Source: Rhodococcus antarcticus | Lineage (GTDB): Bacteria; Actinomycetota; Actinomycetes; Mycobacteriales; Mycobacteriaceae | DNA length: 64,000 nt | Reading direction: 5' to 3' | NCBI RefSeq assembly: GCF_026153295.1 | Contig: NZ_CP110617.1 | Span: 1 to 64,000 of the forward strand | Shown: positions 17,320 to 26,004 of the stretch, one piece after another | Layout of the letters: every line of letters starts with the position of its first letter | Numbering within the stretch: position 1 is the first letter of the stretch | The notes under the pieces: generated by a model | The model's input: only the letters and a program-made list of their open reading frames with translations | What the model was told of the DNA's origin: nothing | The model's database searches: none | Position numbers and translations under genes: made by a program

Positions 17320-18066
17320 CTAAGCGGGCGCTGGTCCCTCCGGGAGCTCGGCTCGAGCGAGCGTCTCCAGAAGTTCCCACGCGATCTGGAGCACCGTCGG
17401 GCTGGCCGCATCGCCCGGGTAGGTCCGCTGCTCCCAGAGTGTCGGGTCGACCTGCTGAGGCAGCTCTGTCTGGTCCGGCGACATCGGGATGGTTACAACG
17501 CCCGCGCCGCGCAGCTTGTACTCCCGAAACTCTGGTGTCATCTCCTCTAGGTCGAGGTGCGCACCGCCGTCCTTGTGCGCCATCTGGTCGATTAGGTCCC
17601 AGCGCGAGAACGTCGCCTGCCCTACCGAGTAGAGCGCCTTGCCGCTCCACCAGTTTGCGAACGGCAGAGTCGGTGGGATCGCTTGTCCGCTCATCGGGGC
17701 CGGAGCTTCCTCGCCCAGCGGGGCGACGTACCTCAGTCCGCCGTCCTGCACCGCGCGTAAAACGACGAGGCCGAACGCCTCGCCCACCGTCTCGCCCGTG
17801 TCGGTGCCGAGTGACACGATGATCCCCGGCGCGATCTCCAGCGGTCGCAGGCTGTTCACGTACTGCAGCTTGTGCTTCCAGCCAAGTTGGCCGAGCACCG
17901 AGCGCGAGCTCCGGGTGTCGTGAAGCAGAACCCGCAGGGACACCGCTAAGCGGACCGCCTCGTCGTAGTCGCCCTGCGCTACGAGGTTGCCGGACGAAAC
18001 CAGGAACCGCATCTGCTTCCGGACCGCCGCGCGCAGTTCGTCCTCGGTCGGTGGCCGTTTCGTCAC
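17320..18066 (-). CDS. Conserved protein of unknown function
   Basis: About 248 residues from GTG 18066 (a longer frame exists with a TTG). The N-terminus has a helical pattern (DELRAAVRKQMRFLVSSGNL, then EAVRLAVSLRVLLHDTRSS). The middle has a beta-rich part, and PFANWWSGKALYSVGQATFS is followed by MAHKDGGAHLDLEEM. The last segment resembles a conserved actinobacterial domain, but no function is known to me. The downstream start of a damaged gene (18106-18464) lies close upstream, so both may be one unit. Confidence 0.6.
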   Translation of the reverse strand: MTKRPPTEDELRAAVRKQMRFLVSSGNLVAQGDYDEAVRLAVSLRVLLHDTRSSRSVLGQLGWKHKLQYVNSLRPLEIAPGIIVSLGTDTGETVGEAFGLVVLRAVQDGGLRYVAPLGEEAPAPMSGQAIPPTLPFANWWSGKALYSVGQATFSRWDLIDQMAHKDGGAHLDLEEMTPEFREYKLRGAGVVTIPMSPDQTELPQQVDPTLWEQRTYPGDAASPTVLQIAWELLETLARAELPEGPAPA

Positions 18067-18105
18067 TCGGCCGACGGTACGGGCCACGCCGCCCAACGTC
18101 CGTGA

Positions 18106-18464
18106 TCAGTACACCTGGCTGCCGGGCCGACCGGCCGGACTCAGCACCTCCCGCACCAAGCGCAGCAAGGTCTCCGTGCTGGTGGAGTCCTCGTCCTCGG
18201 CGAACCGCTCGGGCCCGTCGTCGCCCTCGCTGCCGGGGCGGTACAGCCCCACCCCCACCCGTTCTGCTCCTCCCGGCTCCAGGACAAGGAGTCCCCGGCG
18301 TCGGTGATGAGCAGGTAGCGCCCGGTCTCCAACACGACCTCGAGGGCGGCGCACATGCCCCCGGTCTGGGTGAAGATCGTGGGCAGGCCCGCGGCGTTGA
18401 GGGCGTCGATGACGTCCCGGTAGCGCTCGGTGCCGATGTCCATCGCGGCCTGGATGTCTCGCAT
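18106..18464 (-). pseudogene. Small protein of unknown function, frameshifted
   Basis: ATG 18464 has AGGGAG upstream. The first frame encodes MRDIQAAMDIGTERYRDVID, then TQTGGMCAALEVVLETGRYL and AGDSLSW; the coding then continues in another frame as GVGLYRPGSEGDDGPERF to the stop at 18106. One G missing from the G-runs (plus strand 18247-18260) restores a single 110-130-residue protein. It could be a real loss or a consensus error. No function is recognised. Confidence 0.55.
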
Positions 18465-18814
18465 GCTGTTCTCCCTACACTGGAGCGCCCACGTTCCGGC
18501 ACTGACGGTCCCACCCGGGTACTGGGCTCTGCCGGGGCCAACCGGCCCCCGCCCCCGCTGGGGTAGGCCGAAGGACGGCCCGCGTCGAGCCACGCAGTAC
18601 CCGCCGCAGGCGAGCGAAGCCCCCGGTAGAGCGGAGCGGGCCGGGGGTACGCAGTGGTGAGCGCGGGCCACACTGAGAGCCCCAGCGGGAAGGGGCCCAA
18701 CGACCGCGGCCCGCAGGGACGCGGCACAGCGCCGGGCGCAGCCCGGCTCCGATCGCACGTCAGCTGCCTGCCGCTCGAGGTGCCGTCTCGGGTCTCGGAG
18801 GCCCGGCAACTTCC
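18465..18814. other. Intergenic, no gene seen
   Basis: About 350 GC-rich bases between a damaged gene and the HNH gene end. Open frames show no family pattern. Nothing is supported here. Confidence 0.4.
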
Positions 18815-20008
18815 TCAATGGTCTGAGGCGGTCTCCGCTCGCCGTTCGGCCTCGTCGCGGTGATCTTCGAGGAGCTCGCCGCGTGGCCGCGTGGCCTCCT
18901 CGATCCTCAGCGGTTTCCCGTGGACCTCCGCCATGAGCTCGGCGTAGCCGTGCAGCTCCGGGGCGAGGTGCACCGTCCAGGTGGTTGTGTCGATCGTCAG
19001 CAGGAAGGCATCGAAGAGCCGGTGGATGTCGGCCCGGAGCAGGAGTCCCCCGTCGAGGTGGTGCACCGGGGTGTCGGCGAACCGATACAGGTGGGCTGCG
19101 TCGAGCACGGTCACCGGCTGCGGACCGGTGACCGCGCAGCAGGCACCGAACCGCTCGAGCAACGCGGCCTTGAAGCTCTGCTGACCGACCCGGCGCACAC
19201 CCACCGACGGCACGAGCCCCCCGTCGGGTGCCACGGCGATCCGTCCACTCCCCTCGTCGCCGTCCGACCGAAGATCGGCCAGCCCGTCCACCGACGTGTG
19301 ATCGCTGAGCAGTGCGACAGCGGCCGACCAGTCCAGGCGCCGCACCGCGTTCTGACGGTCACCCCCGGTAAAGACCCCCTCGAGCAGGCGCCGCGGCAGC
19401 GGCGTCGGCAGCTCGGTCCAGGTCGGGGCGTAGATCGCCTCGAACACCGCGAGCTCGCGCTCGACGTACTCGGGGTCGTCGAACTGGCTGCCGCAGTCCG
19501 GGCAGCGGTACGTCGGGGACATCGTGGTCCGCCGGTCCGGGCCCGACCGTTTGCACTGCGGGCACAACGTCATCGTCTTGCTGCCCAGCTCGGTCACGAC
19601 CTCATCAACGAAGGCGTGGCCGTAAATGCTGACCTCGTCACGGATGACGACGAGATCCCCGACCGACACCGCCTTGTGGTTGGGCACCGTCGCGTCGTAG
19701 CTGTACTTCACGCCGAGCACGTCGCGGTACCGAACGGCCGGGTCCAACTCATCCACACGCGAGAAGCAACTCCACGCAGAAGGCTGCGGACGAGCAGAGG
19801 TGGTCGCGGACGACACGTCAGCAGCGTGATCCCGCGCCGGCGCGGACACGCCTTTCCTGCTGGGGAACTCGGCCCTCACGACCGCCACCTGCTCCGGCGT
19901 GAGAACCCACCGGGTGTAGGGAACCGGCGGCGGCCAGGTCCGCCGAAGCCAATTCCGCAGCACGAGCTGGGTCACTCCCAGCTCCAGCGCAAGCTCCCGC
20001 GGCGTCAT
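18815..20008 (-). CDS. HNH endonuclease with N-terminal HTH and zinc ribbon
   Basis: A 397-residue protein from ATG 20008. Residues 1-50 form a helix-turn-helix (PRELALELGVTQLVLRNWLR). A zinc ribbon follows (CPQCKRSG, then YRCPDCGSQF). The C-terminal part has an HNH_2-type nuclease (ACCAVTGPQPVTVLDAAHLY, then GLLLRADIHRLFDA). Similar HNH proteins act as modification-dependent or plain restriction nucleases; that function is inferred. It is the last member of the cluster of DNA-cutting enzymes at 0-20 kb. Confidence 0.75.
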   Translation of the reverse strand: MTPRELALELGVTQLVLRNWLRRTWPPPVPYTRWVLTPEQVAVVRAEFPSRKGVSAPARDHAADVSSATTSARPQPSAWSCFSRVDELDPAVRYRDVLGVKYSYDATVPNHKAVSVGDLVVIRDEVSIYGHAFVDEVVTELGSKTMTLCPQCKRSGPDRRTTMSPTYRCPDCGSQFDDPEYVERELAVFEAIYAPTWTELPTPLPRRLLEGVFTGGDRQNAVRRLDWSAAVALLSDHTSVDGLADLRSDGDEGSGRIAVAPDGGLVPSVGVRRVGQQSFKAALLERFGACCAVTGPQPVTVLDAAHLYRFADTPVHHLDGGLLLRADIHRLFDAFLLTIDTTTWTVHLAPELHGYAELMAEVHGKPLRIEEATRPRGELLEDHRDEAERRAETASDH

Positions 20009-20265
20009 CAACTCATCTTCCTAAACGACTGCCGGGGGGGCCAGTAAGCGCGCGGCAGGCCCGCCTTGGCCACCTAACCACTTCTCATGTTTCATAACCG
20101 TCGACGTGCCTTAAACGAAGGGTTTTGCACCGTGTCTGCCATCGCTGGCGGGGCACCCCGCTCCTTCGGTGCCCGTGTCTGGGGGCGAGGACGGTCCGCG
20201 TAACGCGCGCCCCAATAAGGAGCGATCCGTTGGTGGATGTCGATGAGGGGCTTCGCGGGAGGCGA

Positions 20266-21105
20266 CTACACGCAGGTCGGGCGGAAGTTGGGGTCGCCCG
20301 GTCCCTTGACCTGCGCGAGGGCGTTGCTGACGAGCTGGTGCACCACGGGGTCGTTGGGGGTTTGGTCGTGCTCGATCGGGTCGAGGGGGCACAGGTTCTG
20401 GATGACGATGTTGGTAACCCGCTTGGCCGGCCCGGCCAGGGCCTGGCTGGTGTAGGGCCGCACGACTTCGTCGTTGACCGTGGAGATGACGGTGTAGCTG
20501 GGGCCCGCAACGATGTCGCCGATGGAGTTGAGCTTGGTCAGAAACGGTGATCCTGCTGCTTGGTCGTCGCACGCCGCGCAGGGGTTCGGGACCAGCGTGG
20601 ACCCGGCCGGTGGTGTCGGGGCGGCGGTGGTGCCGTGGTTGGAGGGTGCGATGCCGATGAGCTGGTGGACCTGGCGGGCTCCGCCGAGGAACCCCATGTA
20701 GTAGCGGGGCATCATCCCGCCCTGGCTGTGGCCGACGATGTCGACCTGCTTGGCCCTGGATGCGGTGAGCACCCGGTCCACGAACGTCCGCAGCTCTGCC
20801 GCGGAGGCGGTGATGGGGCCCGACGCGGGTACCCCGTTGCTCACCCCGTAGTCCAGGGAGTACACGCAGTACCCCTGGCTTTTCAGGTCTGGTGAGAGTG
20901 TGGCCCAGTTCTTCGCCATCAACTCGAACGTGCCGGGGACGAGCACCACCGGGTAGGGGTGCGCCGCACTGGGCCGACACGCGAAGTCGTTGGCCCCGGG
21001 CGGAGAGATTCCGACCGCGCTGGCCGGGGATCCGGCCGCCACCGCCAGGGCCAGGGACACCAGGGTGGCCGCCGAGACCGCCGTGAGGCGACTGATGATC
21101 GACAT
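20266..21105 (-). CDS. Secreted triacylglycerol lipase/esterase
   Basis: A 279-residue protein; GGAGGAGCTCC precedes ATG 21105. A signal peptide (AATLVSLALAVAAGSPASA) is followed by an alpha/beta hydrolase of the Lipase_2 type: oxyanion region VVLVPGTFEL, nucleophile motif GHSQGG, a likely Asp in VNDEVV and a His in DPVVHQLV. Two or three disulfides are likely (CAAC, NLC, PTC). It would hydrolyse lipid esters outside the cell. It is monocistronic and of ordinary base composition. Confidence 0.85.
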   Translation of the reverse strand: MSIISRLTAVSAATLVSLALAVAAGSPASAVGISPPGANDFACRPSAAHPYPVVLVPGTFELMAKNWATLSPDLKSQGYCVYSLDYGVSNGVPASGPITASAAELRTFVDRVLTASRAKQVDIVGHSQGGMMPRYYMGFLGGARQVHQLIGIAPSNHGTTAAPTPPAGSTLVPNPCAACDDQAAGSPFLTKLNSIGDIVAGPSYTVISTVNDEVVRPYTSQALAGPAKRVTNIVIQNLCPLDPIEHDQTPNDPVVHQLVSNALAQVKGPGDPNFRPTCV

Positions 21106-21306
21106 GGAGCTCCTCCGTCAGGGTGGGGCCCGCCGAGAGTGGGTTCGCTGGGCGGGCTCGCCGAGGTTCTCTGTGGTCAACGACACGCCCCCCGACCAGG
21201 TGACGGAAGGCGCCGCTGCAGGAACCCAGACTTTCTCGGTTCGGCTGATGCTGGCTCTGTGCCGACTGAACAGCGGGACCTGTCAGGACCTCGCCCCACC
21301 ACGACC
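21106..21306. other. Intergenic upstream of Lsr2 remnant
   Basis: No gene seen. The segment joins the lipase promoter region to the Lsr2 relic; the relic probably once continued upstream, but similarity is not visible there. Confidence 0.4.
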
Positions 21307-21399
21307 ATCCGGGAGTGAGCACGGGCCAACGGACACACCGTCTCCGACCGCGGCCGACTGACCACCACCGTCACGCGGGCCTACTACGCCGCCCACTGA
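21307..21399 (+). pseudogene. C-terminal remnant of an lsr2 gene
   Basis: Reading from 21307 gives IRE, a TGA stop in place of Trp, then ARANGHTVSDRGRLTTTVTR and AYYAAH before TGA (21397-21399). This matches the DNA-binding tail of the intact Lsr2 at 22226-22612 ([26 protein letters not shown]). The N-terminal dimerisation domain is absent. A second Lsr2 copy has decayed here. Confidence 0.65.
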
Positions 21400-21637
21400 C
21401 CCCGACGGCAACCCCAGCCTGAAGGGGTTTCAGCGGGTCGCTCAAGAAGCTGATGGCCACGGCGAGAGCGATCGGCGATGGGCCTGCCCGCCCCTCTCAC
21501 GCATCCTCGCCGCGCCGATTCCGTTCGTCTCCCATTACGCCGGCTGGCAGTACCCCGATCCCGTATGTCGCACACCCTCCACCCCTTTCCCATGTCACCA
21601 TCAGCCCAAACAATCTGATGACCTGGTGGAGGAACTC

Positions 21638-22066
21638 ATGAACCGTTCGCAGCTGATCAACGCCGTAGCCGCCGCGACCGACCTGCCCCCCGCTCAGGTC
21701 GAGGCCACCCTCAGCGCCACCCTTTCCGAGGTTCGGGGCGCGGTGGCCTCCGGTGACAAGGTGCAGCTGCTGGGCTTCGGCACCTTCGAGCCCCGTGAGC
21801 GTGCAGCGCGCACCGCCCGCAACCCCGCAACCGGGGCGCAGCTGCAGCTGGCCGCGACCCGGGTGGTGGGCTTCAAGGTCGGTGCCCCCTTCAAGCAGGA
21901 GGTCGCCGCCAGCGCCACCACCAAGAAGGCGACGGCGAAGAAGACCCCCGCCGCGAAGACAGCGGCCAAGCAGACCCCGACCAAGGCCAGCGCCGCAACC
22001 ACGAAGACAGCGGCCAAGAAGGCCACGGCGAAGAAGGCGCCGGCGAAGAAGTCCGCCAAGAAGTAG
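21638..22066 (+). CDS. hup: HU-family DNA-binding protein with lysine-rich tail
   Basis: A 142-residue protein; GGAGGA lies upstream of ATG 21638. Residues 1-90 are a HU fold (MNRSQLINAVAAATDLPPAQ, then VQLLGFGTFEPRERAART and RNPATGAQLQ). The C-terminal 50 residues are Ala/Lys-repeats (KKATAKK, AKKAPAKKSAKK) as in mycobacterial HupB, which bind and bridge DNA. It precedes an lsr2 gene by 160 bases. A nucleoid-protein pair on a mobile element could soften its burden on the host; that is inference. Confidence 0.9.
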   Translation: MNRSQLINAVAAATDLPPAQVEATLSATLSEVRGAVASGDKVQLLGFGTFEPRERAARTARNPATGAQLQLAATRVVGFKVGAPFKQEVAASATTKKATAKKTPAAKTAAKQTPTKASAATTKTAAKKATAKKAPAKKSAKK

Positions 22067-22225
22067 TCATCCCCGCCGCACGGTTGTGCGCCTGCAGGTC
22101 GCTACGGGGTTCCACCCGTGGTGTGCTGACTATCCGACCCGCAGCCCGGGGGTCACCCTTGCGGGTCACCCGGCCCACGATTCGCGCGTCCCCCACCATC
22201 TCTACCCCCCAAGGAGCTCACTGAC

Positions 22226-22612
22226 GTGGCACGGCAGCAGAAGGTGGAGACCGTGTTCACCGACGACCTCACCGGCGACACCCTCACCCCCGACGACACC
22301 CAGACGGTGACCTTCACCGTTGACGGCGTCTCCTACGAGATCGACCTGTCAGCGAAGAACGCGGCCTCGCTGCGCAACGACTTCGCCGCGTGGACCGAGC
22401 ACGCCCACACCGTCCCCGGAACCACGACCACCCGCCGGGCTGCACGTCAGCCTTTGACCACTGCGCAGCGGCCAAAGACTGTTCAGCGATCCACCGCCGA
22501 CCGGGAAGGCTCGACGCGGATCCGGGAGTGGGCACAGAGCAACGGACACACCGTGTCCGCGCGGGGCCGCATCCCCGCCACCGTCGTCGACGCCTACAAC
22601 GCAGCCCACTAA
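22226..22612 (+). CDS. lsr2: Lsr2-family nucleoid protein
   Basis: A 128-residue protein from GTG 22226 with AAGGAG 9 bases upstream. The N-terminal dimerisation domain has [20 protein letters not shown] and [12 protein letters not shown]. The C-terminal DNA-binding domain has [20 protein letters not shown] with the RGR that inserts in the minor groove. Lsr2 silences AT-rich foreign DNA in actinobacteria. The linker is Thr/Arg-rich. It lies next to HU and to a relic of a second Lsr2. Confidence 0.93.
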   Translation: MARQQKVETVFTDDLTGDTLTPDDTQTVTFTVDGVSYEIDLSAKNAASLRNDFAAWTEHAHTVPGTTTTRRAARQPLTTAQRPKTVQRSTADREGSTRIREWAQSNGHTVSARGRIPATVVDAYNAAH

Positions 22613-22754
22613 CACCACCGCCGACGACACCGGCTCACCGCACCGCCGCACCGCCGGCCGAACGTGGGAGTCCGCACCGCCGGCGCCGGCACACCCTGCT
22701 CGACCCCGCCGATGGCGTCCCCCTGCACGGGTCGCCACCCATGTGCTGACCTGC

Positions 22755-23327
22755 TCAGCGGCTGCGGGAGGAGTCCAGGACGGCGGCAGCGTGCTGGAGG
22801 CGTTCGGTGGCGGTGCGCTGCGCACGCCCGACGGTCACGAGGTGGTCGAACAGGGCGTCGGTGGGCAGCGCCTCCGCAGCCTGGGTCAGTGCGGCGGCAG
22901 CGGTGTGGAAGGAACGCCGGTAGGCGGCAGCCAGCACGTTGACCGCGTGGTGACCGGTGGCTTCGGGGGTGGCCCCGGCGGCGGTGGCATCGGCCAGGGC
23001 CCGGGTCAGCAGCCCACCCTGGTGGGCCCCGGTGCCCTGCTGGGTGATGACGGCGGCAATGGACGCTGGGTCGTGCGGGCGCCCCCGCTGCAGCTGCCCG
23101 GCGATGAGCGTGAACAGGGCACCGTGGGCGGGGCGGGTGAAGTCCCCCGCCTGCAGCACCTCCACCACCGGGCTGGCGGCGGCCGCGGTGGACCACAGCA
23201 CCCCACACAGACACAGGGCTTCACTGTCCAGGCGGGGGTCCTCGGTCAGGTCACCGGCGTCCAAGCGCTCATCGGGCTCGAGCCCACCGTCGTCGTCGGG
23301 GTCCCCGCTGGTGGGGTCGGTACTCAC
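22755..23327 (-). CDS. DnaB N-terminal domain protein (no ATPase)
   Basis: A 190-residue protein; GGAGG precedes GTG 23327 by 5 bases. After an acidic start comes the DnaB N-domain pattern: LDSEALCLCGVLWS, then LQAGDFTRPAHGALFTLIAG and ALADATAAGATPEATGHHAV. The RecA-like helicase part is absent. In DnaB this domain mediates contacts with primase and loader, so this protein could bind host replication proteins or serve plasmid replication. It starts a series of minus-strand genes leading toward ParA/Rep. Confidence 0.7.
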   Translation of the reverse strand: MSTDPTSGDPDDDGGLEPDERLDAGDLTEDPRLDSEALCLCGVLWSTAAAASPVVEVLQAGDFTRPAHGALFTLIAGQLQRGRPHDPASIAAVITQQGTGAHQGGLLTRALADATAAGATPEATGHHAVNVLAAAYRRSFHTAAAALTQAAEALPTDALFDHLVTVGRAQRTATERLQHAAAVLDSSRSR

Positions 23328-23422
23328 GGGGACCTCCGTTCTCCTGCCCCGCAGGGGGGACGTGGTCGTATTTGTGGCTGATCTCGGGGTGGGTGGTCGC
23401 GGGGTGGGTGGTCGGGTGGGGG

Positions 23423-23710
23423 TCACGTCCGCTGACCGGTGTCGGTCTCGGGGGCGGGTTGGGCGAGGTGGTCGCGGATGATGTCCATCATCGCGGTGGT
23501 CCCGGTGAGCTCGTAGCACCCCGCCTCGTCGCGGGCCGGACCGATATAGGCGTCGGTGGCCTCCACCCAGATCCGCACCCCCTCCCCCGCCCCGGTCACC
23601 GGGTGCTGACGCCCCCAGTGCGCCAGCACCGCCTCGGTGGCCTGCGTGGCGGCCAGGGTGCGGGTGTCGGCGGCACCGCTGTCGCCGGTACTACAGGTCC
23701 AGATGATCAC
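23423..23710 (-). CDS. Small protein of unknown function
   Basis: GTG 23710 with CGAGGAG upstream gives 95 residues: IIWTCSTGDSGAADTRTLAA, then HWGRQHPVTGAGEGVRIWVE and TGTTAMMDIIRDHLAQP. The good ribosome site and codon pattern support a gene, but no family is recognised. It lies between other element genes on the same strand and may be expressed with them. Confidence 0.5.
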   Translation of the reverse strand: MIIWTCSTGDSGAADTRTLAATQATEAVLAHWGRQHPVTGAGEGVRIWVEATDAYIGPARDEAGCYELTGTTAMMDIIRDHLAQPAPETDTGQRT

Positions 23711-23916
23711 GGTGGTGCTCCTCGAGCTCAGTGGTACCCGGTGTGGTGCGCTGGTGTTCTGAGGGTGCGCGGGTCCCGGCGGAGCCGGGCCCGTTCCCGG
23801 GGACGGTGTGGACAGCTGCACCACCGTGTGGACAACCACCCCGCCCGAGGCGGCGGGAGCCTGGCAGACCCGCCGGGCCCCCAGGGCCCGGCGGGTACCA
23901 CCCGCTCCCCCGGCTC

Positions 23917-24402
23917 TCAGGGTCCGAAGACGGCGTGGGCGAGGGTGGCGGTGCGGGTGAGGATCCCCAGGGCGCTGCGGTAGGTGGTCTGGTCGTGGAC
24001 CTGGAAGGTGACCGTGCCGATGCTGATCGCGACGTGCTCGGTGATGACCCTGCGCCCGGGAGTCACCCGGTGAGGCTGGTGGGTGATGCCCACCGCCGGG
24101 GTCCCCCACAACCGCACCACCGTCGACGTCCCGGTGAGGCGGTGGTCGATGTGCCGGTGGGCGGGGACCGCCCCCAGGGGCAGCCGGGCCGCCTGCTGGG
24201 CGGCCTGCGTCCACGCCTTCGCCACGTGCACCGCCTGGTGCAGGTCGCTGATGGTGAGCATCAGCGAGCCCCACAGCACCGTCAGGGTGGCCTCGGTGGT
24301 GCCGGCGGCGTGGGCATCCAGGCGGGCCCGCTGCTCCCCGGTCAGGGCCAGGGAGGTGCTGATGATCTGCGTGCTGGGCTGTCCGGACACCGGCGCCACC
24401 AC
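23917..24402 (-). CDS. Protein of unknown function
   Basis: About 161 residues from GTG 24402 (GTG 24399 is the alternative) after AAAGG. It has helical and beta segments (LALTGEQRARLDAHAAGTTE, then AVHVAKAWTQAAQQAARLPL and HVAISIGTVTFQVHDQTT). No family is recognised. The reading frame has third-position GC bias like its neighbours. Plus-strand frames over it lack ribosome sites. Confidence 0.5.
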   Translation of the reverse strand: MVAPVSGQPSTQIISTSLALTGEQRARLDAHAAGTTEATLTVLWGSLMLTISDLHQAVHVAKAWTQAAQQAARLPLGAVPAHRHIDHRLTGTSTVVRLWGTPAVGITHQPHRVTPGRRVITEHVAISIGTVTFQVHDQTTYRSALGILTRTATLAHAVFGP

Positions 24403-24898
24403 CTTTCGTGAGGCCCGGGACCAAACATGACCACGGGGTGTCAGCAGGGGTTCTGCCAACCACTCCCCCGGGCCGCCCGAGCACGCAGTGCTCCAGGGGC
24501 CCAGCCAGGGGCCGAACCCCCGGTGAGGCGGTGCGGGGGTTCCGGCTCGTCCGGGCGGGTGGTCTCGCGCAGCGACCGAGCACCGCGAGGCTCGGATCAC
24601 CGGCCCGGATGGGCCGGGTTCCTCGGGCCCTCGCCCTGGCAGGGGCGCCCATCCTGGGCGAAGCCGGGCGGCCGGGGGATAAGAAGGGCCGGCGGGCGCG
24701 AGGCACGAGCAGACGTCGGTCATCAGCTGCGACGACCGACGCAGGAGGCCGGCGCACCCGATGTCGTGGTCGGCGGTACCGGGCGAGGCACGAGCCGGGC
24801 ACCGCCGGTGCAGGTCGGTCGGTGCCCGCCACGAGTGCCACACGCGGGGTGCGGCGGCGGGAGCTGCGGGCCGGCAGCAGGGCTGGTACGGCGCTACG
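24403..24898. other. GC-rich intergenic, no gene seen
   Basis: About 500 bases upstream of 23917-24402. Open frames exist in several directions but without ribosome sites or family patterns. GC-rich inverted segments around 24595-24660 could fold. Nothing firm. Confidence 0.4.
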
Positions 24899-25282
24899 TC
24901 AGGTTTGTCCCCGGTGACCGTCCTCGGACCTGCCCAGTCCGGTAGGTCGAACGGCGGCGGGTCGGATGGCCGTCGCGGGGACCCACTGGAGCATGGGCAG
25001 AACACCACGGTGGGCGGCCACCGGCACCTCCATGCGGACCAGACCCAACCACCGGCCGTCACTGACCCGCGCCCACCCCAGCAGCTCACCGTCCTGGTCC
25101 CCCACCAGCCGCAACCCCGCCTGCACCACCCGCATCGGCAAACCCCGAGTCGGGGCCGTGTTCGCCGGCAACATCGCCCCCAGATCCACCACCACCGACT
25201 TCGGCGGGGTCACCGGAATCCGGTTCGGACGCTCAAAGTCATCCGGCCACGACACAAAAGGATCGAACACCTGTTCGATCAT
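24899..25282 (-). CDS. Small protein of unknown function
   Basis: A 127-residue candidate from ATG 25282: MIEQVFDPFVSWPDDFERPN, then PPKSVVVDLGAMLPANTAPT and VQAGLRLVGDQDGELLGWAR. The C-terminus is polar. Regular actinobacterial codon use supports it. No function is recognised. It precedes by about 100 bases the end of the ParB-like gene. Confidence 0.45.
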   Translation of the reverse strand: MIEQVFDPFVSWPDDFERPNRIPVTPPKSVVVDLGAMLPANTAPTRGLPMRVVQAGLRLVGDQDGELLGWARVSDGRWLGLVRMEVPVAAHRGVLPMLQWVPATAIRPAAVRPTGLGRSEDGHRGQT

Positions 25283-25383
25283 GCCGCATTGTCTTGCTCT
25301 GCAGCCAACAGGTGGTGGAAGGGGCGCCGGGTAAGGATTCTCCGGCCGCATCCGGGCCCCTGTCGCCTACTGGATTGCGCTGT

Positions 25384-26004
25384 TCAGGACTGCAGGCGCT
25401 CCTCAACGATCAGGTACCGGCGTAGGGCTGCTTCCACCAGGGCGCTACGGCTGCCGGCGCCCCACTGCCCCGCCAACGCGTCAAGCTGTTCGACGTCGGA
25501 ACGAAGAACGCCAGCAAGAGGAACGCGCGCTGGTGCCTGGGAATGACGCCGCCGTGTCGATATGGGGCTGGATGAACTGAAGAGCCCCCCGTGTGGTGCC
25601 GGGGTACCCGCGGGACCGGTCCAGTGCTGTGCCAGATCGTCTGCGTGGGCCTCAATGGCGTCGAGTGCGACCCGCCCGTACGTCCGCGCAGTAGCCGGGT
25701 TGGTTCCCCTTTCCTGCAGGGTCAGTGCACGCAGAGCTGCGTACACCTCGGGGGCGAGGGTGACCTCCGGGGGGGCGACTCGTGATGGTGCAGCGAGGCT
25801 GGCTGCGCGTTGCGAACGCGCGGTCGCAGCGGCGGTTGGCCGGGCCTGTTCGGGGGTAGTCGACGGTGCGTTAACCCGAGTGTTGTCCACCGAGGCGGCC
25901 GCATCAGGCGCGGGACGAGTGGGCGCAGGGAGCGGCGGTAGCAACTCGTCGATGTCGTCGAGAGCCGTGGGGTCGAACGCCGCGCGCCTGCGGGCGGTGC
26001 TCAT
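25384..26004 (-). CDS. ParA partner protein (putative ParB/RHH-type)
   Basis: A 206-residue protein. Its ATG (26004-26002) overlaps the parA stop (ATGA), so the two are coupled. The N-terminal half is disordered and acidic (DPTALDDIDELLPPLPAP). The C-terminal third has a helical DNA-binding pattern (VPLAGVLRSDVEQLDALAGQ, then SALVEAALRRYLIVEERL) like ribbon-helix-helix proteins. Order and coupling suggest the centromere-binding partner of ParA; sequence alone does not prove it. Confidence 0.6.
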   Translation of the reverse strand: MSTARRRAAFDPTALDDIDELLPPLPAPTRPAPDAAASVDNTRVNAPSTTPEQARPTAAATARSQRAASLAAPSRVAPPEVTLAPEVYAALRALTLQERGTNPATARTYGRVALDAIEAHADDLAQHWTGPAGTPAPHGGLFSSSSPISTRRRHSQAPARVPLAGVLRSDVEQLDALAGQWGAGSRSALVEAALRRYLIVEERLQS

